This document shows positions 10,194-18,009 of a DNA stretch of 23,541 nt, in pieces (position 1 is the first letter of the stretch; the number at the start of each line of letters is the position of its first letter). Source of the DNA: Botryllus schlosseri (Eukaryota > Chordata > Ascidiacea > Stolidobranchia > Styelidae); NCBI GenBank assembly GCA_000444245.1, contig KE605822.1:1-23541 (forward strand), read 5' to 3'. The notes beneath the pieces are model-generated. The model was not told the DNA's origin. It did no database searches and was given only the letters and a program-made list of their open reading frames with translations. The position numbers were made by a program, and so were the translations under genes.

Positions 10194-11885
10194 TAGTGAT
10201 GAGCATCGGAGCGGAGTCGGAATGGATTCGGAGTGGAGTTTTGCCGATTTTGTGACAGTCGGAGCGGAGTCGGAGTTTACTACAGATATTTTTTCGGAGA
10301 ATTTCGGAGTATTGTAACTTTTGTCTCCGATATCTTTGGATAGCTCTGACCAGAATACACTCTTGATTATGATTACAAACCAAAGCACAGACAGCTGACA
10401 CCTTGTAAAGTTGTAATATGACGTGTAACATGCAAAAATGATTGCCAAGTGCATAAAAATCAGCCATCTGCACTGCAATTGGGGACTGGAGAGTAGAGAA
10501 TACTATGCGGCCATATTATCACCAGGAGGTGGTCAAAGTAGTCAAGGAAGCTACTCAAGTAGAAGTAGAAGTAGCGACGATAAAATATACTCAAGTACAA
10601 GTAGAAGTACTTCTTCCATAAGCAACCTGAAACTACTTGAAGTAGAAGTAGAATTGACTGACTTTAATAGTACTCAAGTAAGTAGGGCCTATACGTAGTT
10701 GTGAAAACGATCCTAATTCGTTCACATGGATTGTAAAAAGGTGCAAATTGAGCTATGCGAAAGGTGACGAGCTTGATTCATATTGATGCATACCAGCAGG
10801 TATCCAATTTTCGATAGCATAAGCATTCGTCCACGTCATGGGATGAAAATGATAGTATTGATATGGAAATGCGATACTAATCCTCTGTTTTCTCGAACAG
10901 CACGTTTTAGAAAATATCATGGTATGGCACCATCCCCCATATTATAAGGCCCGTATTTTAGTCGAAGAGCAATACGCAGAAGTTGTATAGGATACGGTGT
11001 AAACACTTTGCGCGATTAGTAAATGTTTATAAAAAATATGGTGGACCGTAAAAATGACATATTGTGTAGATATATTTCCAGAAATTTATAAAGGCATTAC
11101 TACACTTGCTTTTATACTTCAACATGTACAAAAAGAAAGTCAGAGTCCACTTTTCCAGGTTAAGACGCGCTATATGGACATGCTATAGATTACGATGACA
11201 AGTAAATGCTAGAATGCGAAACATCAGTTTCAAACGTTATGATGATGAGCCATATATACTGTAATGAATTATTTCGTATGGGCGAGGGCTACAATGTGGT
11301 GTGAACGGAACCACGTCAACCCGCTACCTAAATTCATCGATACTTTCGTGAAATCATACTGGTCACTCCGTATCCACTGCGCGCGAAGCGCGAGGAAAAT
11401 TCTGGACTTTACTCAACTTTTATGAAAATTGTTGTAAATTGTTGTAAGTTGATACTCCGTGAAAACAGCTCCGAAATTCATCAGGCTATCTTCCTGATTT
11501 GAAGATTGAACTACTTGTACTTGAAAAACTGAAAATAGCGAAAAGTAAGTAAGTAGATCACAATATATTACGAAGTAGAAGTAGAAGTAGCGAAAATCAG
11601 ATCTACTTGAACAAGTACCAGAAGTGGATGAAAACTACTTGAGTACTTCGAAAAAGTAGAAGTACTTCGTTACTGACCACCTCTGATGATTATCACATTA
11701 ATTTAGTAAAACACATTACCAAGTGTACCATGCTATTGCCACTACTGTTTCGGATACTTGATGAGATTCATCGGAGTATCTCGGAGTCTGGAATTGAACT
11801 CTTCGGAGTCGGAGGGAGTTTTCCTCAGACACTAAAGTTTTTGCAGGGATTCGGAGTCTCGAAAAGCACTATCCGCTCATCACTG
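10194..11885. mobile_element. middle hAT nested in the outer element (AGTGATGAGC tips)
   Basis: Flanked by exact ATTACAAT duplications (10186-10193 and 11886-11893). Tips are TAGTGATGAGC on the left and GCTCATCACTG on the right. Repeats of GGAGTCGGA and GGAGCGGAG lie inside both ends. About 520 bp without its own insert. Confidence 0.92.
10523..11688. mobile_element. inner hAT nested in the middle element (CAGAGGTGGTCA tips)
   Basis: Flanked by exact ATTATCAC duplications (10515-10522 and 11689-11696). The left tip is CAGGAGGTGGTCAAAGTAG and the right tip CTGACCACCTCTG, with three further bases before the duplication. AAGTAGAAGTA arrays lie inside both ends in opposite orientation. No transposase frame. 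Boundaries are certain to about 3 bases. Confidence 0.88.
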
Positions 11886-12206
11886 ATTACAATTTAGCGT
11901 ACCTCTAATGGTCTGATCTGCAATTCTGTAGGCCTACCACGTTTTGCTTTTTTGGGTTATCCCATATTTCAATGAATGTGCACAATTAAGCAATCAATAT
12001 TTTCAATTCCAGTTTTCTCGTGTGTTGTTCAGCTTTCTGGGGCATGTACATTGTACAAGTGCCATTTTGCCTAATATATAATATTTTTGGCGAAATGGTT
12101 GTCTGCTCCTTCCTTATTAATATCGGCCAAAGATATCGGTTATCGGCCTTGCGAGTGTGTCAATAATCGGTATCGGCCTGCACAAACCAATATCGGTCGA
12201 CCTCTA

Positions 12207-12825
12207 ATCAAGTGAAGTAAGTTGCCACAACAATATTTAATCAGACGATTAGCATTCTCCTCGATAAGCCAACTTCATGATATCCGGGAATTTCAAGCGG
12301 AATATGGTATTTGTCGCCATTTAATGCCAACCTGTGGGATGTGTCTTGGGAGTTCCTGAACAGTGATATCTAGATATACCTGTTCAAAATCAATGATATA
12401 TAAATCATTGTTCAAAACGAATGGACGAAAGTAAACTATGTTCACTGCTGCAGAAGTTTTCATTTCTCGCGCTCTATCAGATTCAAAGTAAAAAATCCAC
12501 CTGATATGATGCGCTTCAAGAAACTACAAGTTCGCCTTGTTGGCATGGTAGAGTGTATGTGACTTGAGTGGAAAAATATAATAATATCGCTGATCTATTG
12601 ATTCTTCGATATTCATCTCCAAGTGTATCATTCATTGATATTATGTCCAATGCGAAGGGTTATGTAATTTAGAAGTGCAATTGGCAACGGCTCGCTGATT
12701 ACGTTCGTTCAAAACAAACAAATCTAAAATCTAATCGAGATCAGTTTCAGTGGCGAATGTCTGTGGGCCACTTGTATCGCGTATCCCTCGGAAAATCTTT
12801 AATGATAGTTTTTAACGTCTAATAT
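12207..12825. other. no feature seen
   Basis: AT-rich unique-looking sequence between the nested hAT block and the hairpin-bearing segment. No open frame, repeat or RNA gene was recognised. Confidence 0.5.
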
Positions 12826-12829
12826 ATAA

Positions 12830-13330
12830 GAAAAGGAGAGGCTAATACGCCCTACCTATATCTTTACCACCCCTGACGACGTGAGATGNTCATGCTACTA
12901 TATTATTACCCTCTGCTTATACTATAAATTATTTTGTTAATCTTATTTCCTTATTATGACTTTACCTTTATTTATACTNTATCTTCCGATAAGAACTCTT
13001 TATCCTATACTCCCAGATTTTATGTTGCATAATATCTACCCAAAACACCCANNCTTTGAATTCTTGTCGGTAGGGTCAAGCCCGCCTATGACAGCTTACN
13101 GATGAAGATCCTTTGGCTAAAACACCAGAATGTCTTGTTCACTAAATTCCTACCAATATATATATCTTAAATGTATATATTATATCATGTATTAAAATCT
13201 GAACAAGAACTTTGGTGGATCCATTGCGGAAACTCTGTACTACGCCCCTACGGGCGTAGCTCTTATAGTTTTTCTCGCTATGCTGCCTTCGGCAGCTTAA
13301 CATTAAGAATCAAAAAATTCAAGTAGAATG
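12830..13330. other. atypical segment with ambiguous bases and two GC hairpins
   Basis: All N bases of the window lie here (12889, 12979, 13052-13053, 13100). The sequence is pyrimidine- and AT-rich, then has two compact hairpins: an 8-bp stem CTACGCCC/GGGCGTAG at 13240-13259 and a 6-bp stem GCTGCC/GGCAGC at 13282-13296. Paired GC hairpins of this type are known from algal and fungal organelle genomes. No gene was recognised. Confidence 0.35.
13240..13296. repeat. double GC-hairpin
   Basis: Two perfect short palindromes 22 bp apart in otherwise AT-rich DNA. The first has an 8-bp stem and CTAC loop, the second a 6-bp stem and TTC loop. Confidence 0.6.
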
Positions 13331-13369
13331 AATAAGCAGGAATGCTTAGAAATGGCTAGTATTACTGGT

Positions 13370-13730
13370 TGATTCTAAGGTGGGTGTCTGATCCACATGC
13401 CACCTCATTTTATCGCTTGCGTCTTATATTCTCTGCATTACTTTTCATTCAGTGTGCATGCCTCTTCTTTGCTTCGCCTAGGCTAAGGTGGGTATCTGAT
13501 CCTAAAGGCTACTCCAAGTTGTTTCGACACCTTCCTATCTTTTCATTGTATCGCAGTCTTGTGATGTTTTGGAACGATGAAAATATTAATAAACCTTATG
13601 GATTGATTGTATAAGGTGGGTGTCTGGTTCCATAGACTACTCCAAGTCGCTTCGACGCCTCCCTATCTTTTCATTGTATCACATTTTTGTGGTGTATTGA
13701 ACTGATAAAAATTGCTAATAAACCAATGAT
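13370..13730 (+). repeat. tandem triplication of a ~120-bp dispersed unit upstream of TCHP
   Basis: Three units begin AAGGTGGGTGTCTG or a close variant at about 13378, 13493 and 13615. Units 2 and 3 share the exact 19-mer CCTATCTTTTCATTGTATC (13534-13552, 13662-13680) and both end AATAAACC; unit 1 is diverged after its first 20 bases. The same unit occurs inverted in a CLPTM1 intron at about 19861-19975. Confidence 0.75.
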
Positions 13731-13898
13731 GATAGGATAGTTATACTTTAGTTTTCATTATGTCATAGTAATAATATTGTGCTATTTTGATCTGATGAAC
13801 TGATTCACTGAATTACTATGTAGCAAAATTTTGCTCTTTTACAAATTGCATAGTAAATGCGTTCAAAATCACCGCTTTGTATAACTTCTACATTCAGA

Positions 13899-13921
13899 TT
13901 TGTATCTTTACTTTGGCACAG
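13899..13921 (+). promoter_or_regulatory. splice acceptor immediately before the TCHP start codon
   Basis: A pyrimidine-rich tract (TTTGTATCTTTACTTTGGCACAG) ends in CAG one base before the conserved ATG. It could accept a 5' UTR exon, or a spliced leader in a trans-splicing animal. No donor could be identified upstream. Confidence 0.55.
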
Positions 13922-13922
13922 C

Positions 13923-15419
13923 ATGGCATTACCCACTCTTTCATCACGATGGGCCCCAACTGGCATTGAAAAAAGATGGCAAACAATTCACGAACACCAT
14001 CACAACCATCAAAAACGTTGGAACGACGTCGTTAAATACCACAACGAAAACGCCCTCCGCTCAAGCTGGTCTACAAGGCAAAGCAAGCTTTTTAGTGAGC
14101 AAGACTCTGTATCAGTACATCCCAGTGGACAAAAAGAAAAGAAAGAAAACTCAAATATCCATTCCAGACGCCGAAAATTATCGGAAATGCTCAAGAAAGA
14201 AAGAACAGAATTAGAGCATGAATTATCGAATCTAAAAATACACAATTCATCCTCGAATTTGGATTTGATAAAGGACAGAACAGAAGAGTTGAGATCGGCG
14301 CGTACCGAGAAAAACCGTAAGATCGCAGAAGAGAAATTATACCAGCACTGGAAAATGAACAATCCAGATCTACGCGCTTTAGACTACGATCTTCACCGCG
14401 AACACGTCAAGGAAGCTTGGAAAGCGCAATCGCAACAAAAGCAAGCATATTATGATGAAGAGAAAGAGAATGATCGCCAATTTGCTAACGAATACGAAGA
14501 AGCACGTATCGAGTCTTTGAAAAACATGAGAAAATTAGAGGAACAGCGCCGTAAAGCCGAAAAAGAGAGAGCCGAGATCTTAAAGCAGCAGATACAAGAA
14601 TTAGAACAGAGGGCGAAAGAAACCGAACGTCTTCAACTCGAAGAAGCTAGATTACATCAAGAACAGCTACAACTCGAACAAATGGAGGAGGAACGGAAAC
14701 AGATCCAAAAACACGCAGAGAAAAGAGAACTGGGCACGTTCCTACACCGACAGTACAAAGCTCAAATGCGTAACCGCGCAAGAGAAGTCCAAGATGAACT
14801 TCAGCTCGATAGAGAGATATTAGGTCGTATTTTAGAGGAACAAAGAAAAGAAGAGGAACTTAAAAGCGCACGGCAAGAAAAAGCGAAACAAGACGTGGCC
14901 TGGATGAAATCGGTCATGGAAGAACAGTTGAAATTGGAAAAACGTCGTGAAGCGGAGCTCGATTTAATGTACCGAGAAGAGGCTCGGCAAGTCTGGGAAC
15001 AGCGTGAAAGTGTTTGGAAAAAAGAGAGGCAGGCACGCGAACAGTTGGTGCGCGAGGTACTCGACGAAAGAGCCGTTCAACTCGCCGAAAAGTTGCTCGA
15101 AAATAAACGGAAGCAAGAAGATTTGGTGAAGGAAAGATCGAATTTAATCGTGGCGATGGACGCGGCGAAACTATCATCGCGGCAAGATGAGGAAGCCAGA
15201 GAAAAGCAGAAACTTCAACAAAGGGATGATTTGGAACGGCAAGTCACTTCAAGGAGGGAGAAGACAGCAAGGATGAGGGATGAAGTCATGGAGGAGGTGG
15301 AAGCTCAGAAAGAAGCGGAGAAAGGCTATAAGGAGTTTTTGGAGGCGGAGACGTACAGGCGGCGGGCTGTAGGGTATCAGCCGCAGCAGTACGGACGACG
15401 GAGGGTGGCTTGGGACTGA
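13923..15419 (+). CDS. TCHP: trichoplein keratin filament-binding protein (TCHP/mitostatin), complete, single coding exon
   Basis: 498 codons, the same length as human trichoplein. In vertebrates it is a coiled-coil protein at centrioles and at desmosomal keratin filaments; it activates Aurora A to suppress ciliogenesis and also occurs at mitochondria. The family signature is visible throughout: MALPTL at the start, EEKLYQHWKMNNPDLR and DYDLHREHVKEAW near residues 140-165, ELGTFLHRQYKAQMRNR in the middle, KQDVAWMKSVMEEQLKLE, ELDLMYREEARQVWEQRE, and the C-terminal GYQPQQYGRRRVAWD (human GYRPKPYGHPKIAWN). Almost all of residues 80-470 is charged heptad coiled coil rich in E, K, R and Q. The reading frame is open back to an ATG at 13857, but MALPTL is the conserved start. 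A good 3' splice site (pyrimidine-rich tract, then GGCACAG) ends at 13921, one base before the start codon, so the upstream 22 codons are probably intron or outron. The human gene has many introns and this copy has none in its coding region. Confidence 0.95.
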   Translation: MALPTLSSRWAPTGIEKRWQTIHEHHHNHQKRWNDVVKYHNENALRSSWSTRQSKLFSEQDSVSVHPSGQKEKKENSNIHSRRRKLSEMLKKERTELEHELSNLKIHNSSSNLDLIKDRTEELRSARTEKNRKIAEEKLYQHWKMNNPDLRALDYDLHREHVKEAWKAQSQQKQAYYDEEKENDRQFANEYEEARIESLKNMRKLEEQRRKAEKERAEILKQQIQELEQRAKETERLQLEEARLHQEQLQLEQMEEERKQIQKHAEKRELGTFLHRQYKAQMRNRAREVQDELQLDREILGRILEEQRKEEELKSARQEKAKQDVAWMKSVMEEQLKLEKRREAELDLMYREEARQVWEQRESVWKKERQAREQLVREVLDERAVQLAEKLLENKRKQEDLVKERSNLIVAMDAAKLSSRQDEEAREKQKLQQRDDLERQVTSRREKTARMRDEVMEEVEAQKEAEKGYKEFLEAETYRRRAVGYQPQQYGRRRVAWD

Positions 15420-15933
15420 AATCGGTGCGATCGTTACCGATAGTCTCAACAGGCCTATGCGTGTACCGCTGTGCCACGTCAGATTCATGGAGCGATATTC
15501 GCGGCCAACGATGTTAGATGAATATTTATGTAGGGTTACCATACATTGTCCTATTTCAGGAAATCAAAAATGTCCCTAACCCCCAAATGCCCTTGTTTTG
15601 GCAACTCGTTCTCCTTGATAGGCACAACTAAAAACACCATAAATGAAGCGAAATCTGTCATCAGAACAGGGTGTACTGGAGTGGGTCTTCCGTGAGATGA
15701 GTCGGAAATATGCTTTTTATTTTTAGTCAACACAGCAGTACTTCTTGTAAAGATTTTCAAATTACCCGTTTTCTTGTACGATATTATAAATTTTGTGATG
15801 TAAAATGTGTCCTTTTTTTGACGGATCTCAAGATATGGTAACCCTAGTTTATGTGTCTGTTCGAAGTGATTGTAGTCGATCCATTGCGAAACACTCGTTT
15901 TTACTGAACTTTCTTCTGTCTCAAATCAATAAA
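15420..15933 (+). other. TCHP: TCHP 3' untranslated region with AATAAA signal
   Basis: Noncoding sequence after the TGA stop. A canonical AATAAA lies at 15928-15933, followed by a TATATATATATG run. No earlier AATAAA was seen between the stop and this site, so the 3' UTR probably spans the 0.3-kb hAT MITE at 15532-15845. Confidence 0.6.
15532..15845. mobile_element. 0.3-kb hAT MITE in the TCHP 3' UTR (AGGGTTACCATA tips)
   Basis: Inverted tips AGGGTTACCATAC and ATATGGTAACCCT. The flanks share TTTATGT (15525-15531 and 15849-15855). The tips are close to those of the 1.1-kb element at 22033 (AGGGTTGCCATA). It carries no protein. Confidence 0.8.
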
Positions 15934-16126
15934 TATATATATGATTGAAGCAAGGTGCGTGTGGTCCATCGTTCCATCGCTGGTGTAAAGGCTGATGCAA
16001 TTCCGAAAACTTACCTACTCAATATGCAATTATGGACTACAGCTAACGCCATGGATCCGCAACTGATTTAAACAGGCAGATAGCAAGCAAAATACAAGCT
16101 TCATGGAGCTACTACCAGCCTATCAC
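15934..16126. other. short spacer between TCHP and a hAT, no feature
   Basis: Sequence after the TCHP poly(A) signal. It ends with CCTATCAC, the left target duplication of the neighbouring hAT. Confidence 0.5.
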
Positions 16127-17497
16127 CAGTGTTGGGATCAAGTCACTACCTTCGAGTCACGAGTCATTGCCCATTTTGACTCGAGTCACGTAGCCTTTTC
16201 GAAGCATGAGGCATGATAACGTCATTGCATTTTGCAAGCTGTCTGAAATACAGAATGAGTGGTGATTGATTTTGAACCGATGAACGAATATAGAGTTAAA
16301 TATACACTAGGGCTGTTCAAAAATAACCTTTTTTCCTGAATCTTGCGGGTTACTTGATTAAATCGTTAGGTTGCCTTAAAAAATGACAAACACCAAATTT
16401 GAATTCATTCCAACCAATATTCGCGGATTTCGTAGAGTTTGAAAATTTTGAATTTGCCTAAAAATGCAAAAAAAATTTTTTTTCCAATTTTCCTTCCAAC
16501 CTTATGAAATTGTTGCTCTGTCTTCAAAAACGATGCAAAACAAATTTGACTCGATTCCAAGCTGCAGAAGCCGAGTTATTCAAGTTTTTTGATGATAATT
16601 CTGGGATGATCCACCAATCAAGGATAATCCCAGAATTATCAAAGAAAAACTGAAATAACTCCACTTCTACGGCTTCGAATTGAGTCAAATTTGTTTTGCA
16701 TCGTTTTTGAAGACAGCACAACAATTTCATGGGGTTGGCAGAAAAATTTGAAAAAAATTTTTTTTTGCATTTTTAGGCAAATTCAAAATTTTCAAACTCT
16801 ACGAAATCCGCGAATATTGGTTGGAATGAATTCAAATTTGGTGTGCGTCATTTTTTAAGGCAACCTAACGATTTAATCAAGTAACCAGCAAGATTCAGGA
16901 AAAAAGGTTATTTTTGAACAGCCCTAATATACACGCAAGAAGGCGCTGTATCGCTCACATGTACGTAGAACTGCTAGACCACAGTTTATAGTTACCAGCC
17001 AAGATAGAGAATAGATACGAATTGATAGGATGCAATACATTCCCCATTTACAAATAGATATGATACAATTCGAGCCTGTGGTAATGGCTGAGGACTATAC
17101 AAATTATATTCAATTTCAATAAAACAAGAGGTTTGGTTAAGGTAAAAACAGAGATTAATTACTTTACTATACTAGTTTTCGACAACGTAAGCTGTAAGCT
17201 TCGATCACTTCGTTTGCGGTCAATTTATTTGTGAGGGAACAATGGAGGTTCAGTAAAACGCGCGATCATTAAATGATTGGTCGCGCTCACGGTTACACCA
17301 GCCTTTCCTGAACATATGCAAGTTTCAGTGATTCTTATCGACACCGATTACTTGACGACTTGAAATTGACTCGTGAATTTTGCTCCGAGTCACGAGTCAA
17401 TCCATATTTCTGATACGCCGAGTCAAGTCAAGTCATTTTAGCTAAGTGACTAGAGTCAAGTCATTCGAAAAAGGTGACTCAAGTCGTCCCAACACCG
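16127..17497. mobile_element. non-autonomous hAT (CAGTGTTGGGA tips, GAGTCA-rich ends)
   Basis: Exact 8-bp duplications CCTATCAC flank it (16119-16126 and 17498-17505). The left tip is CAGTGTTGGGATCAAGTCAC and the inverse right tip CGGTGTTGGGACGACTTGAG. Dense GAGTCA/TGACTC repeats lie within about 100 bp of each end. Without the inserted foldback it is about 745 bp. No transposase frame. Confidence 0.95.
16308..16926. mobile_element. 619-bp foldback element nested in the hAT
   Basis: Two arms of about 290-300 bp are nearly perfect inverses, from TAGGGCTGTTCAAAAATAAC to the matching GGTTATTTTTGAACAGCCCT, around a short centre at about 16605-16630. Exact 8-bp duplications ATATACAC (16300-16307 and 16927-16934) point to hAT-type mobilisation. 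RNA from either strand would form a very long hairpin. Confidence 0.95.
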
Positions 17498-17505
17498 CCT
17501 ATCAC

Positions 17506-17845
17506 CATCTTCTGAAAAACTTTGGGACGCCGAACTGAGCAATAATAACCATCTCTCACAGCAAAGACAGAACCCATTTCTAACGCAGTCAACATGTTCG
17601 TATCGAAAAATTTCGTGTTCTTTTCACTGACAAGGACAGACGTTTGAAGACGCAGACAATAACTTTACAGTTTCGATATCAAACAGTATGGACACACAAC
17701 ACATTTCTCACGACGATACCACATTTTAGAATTCTAGCAGTTTCATTTAAAGTGATTAAATTAAATAATTGTAATGAAAGTCGCACAAGCGAACCGGGCC
17801 GACCAGGCGCAGATCACAAACTCGTATTGCATCCGAGTAATATTC
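17506..17845 (-). other. CLPTM1 3' flank / 3' UTR
   Basis: Noncoding sequence after the CLPTM1 stop and before the hAT at 16127-17497. No canonical AATAAA was seen on the minus strand here, so the poly(A) site is unresolved and could lie inside the transposon. Confidence 0.35.
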
Positions 17846-18009
17846 TCAGTCGTTCTTCTTATCTGGCTGTTCTGCTTCTGACGACTCGACTGCTGGCGTG
17901 GCGTCTCCGTTGACAGTGTGATCTTCTCCAGACGTTCCAAATTCATTAACCCTTTTAGGATCTACTCGATAGACGTACCGTTGGTAGAGGTAGATGAAAA
18001 ATACAATAT
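17846..18009 (-). CDS. CLPTM1: CLPTM1 terminal coding exon
   Basis: 164 bp from acceptor TTTTACAG to the TGA stop at 17848-17846. It encodes IVFFIYLYQRYVYRVDPKR, VNEFGTSGEDHTVNG and an acidic tail ending QPDKKND. The lysines at positions -4 and -3 form a KKXX motif. Confidence 0.95.

Larger units (their letters stand above)
9954..12206. mobile_element. outer non-autonomous hAT (TAGAGGTCGACCGAT tips)
   Basis: Tips TAGAGGTCGACCGATTATCG on the left and ATATCGGTCGACCTCTA on the right are inverted. Flanks ATCCAGAG and ATCAAGTG match at 6 of 8 bases, as expected for an old 8-bp duplication. TATCGG/CCGATA motifs are repeated near both ends. Without the inserted elements it is about 550 bp. No transposase frame. 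Confidence 0.9.

Noticed and set aside
10038-10478. Minus-strand frame of 146 codons inside the nested hAT block
   Set aside because: It crosses the boundary between two nested elements, so it cannot be an ancestral gene.
12870-12900. Faint resemblance of TGACGACGTGAGATG then TCATG to a conserved small-subunit rRNA loop
   Set aside because: The match is short and the flanking rRNA helices are not recognisable, so no rRNA is called.
13821-13834. Perfect palindrome AGCAAAATTTTGCT before TCHP
   Set aside because: Short AT-rich palindromes are expected by chance in this sequence; no link to a known site.
14009-15542. Several minus-strand open frames opposite TCHP
   Set aside because: They mirror the biased codon composition of a coiled-coil gene and resemble no protein.
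16524-16730. Minus-strand frame of 68 codons
   Set aside because: It runs across the centre of the foldback element and reflects the palindrome.
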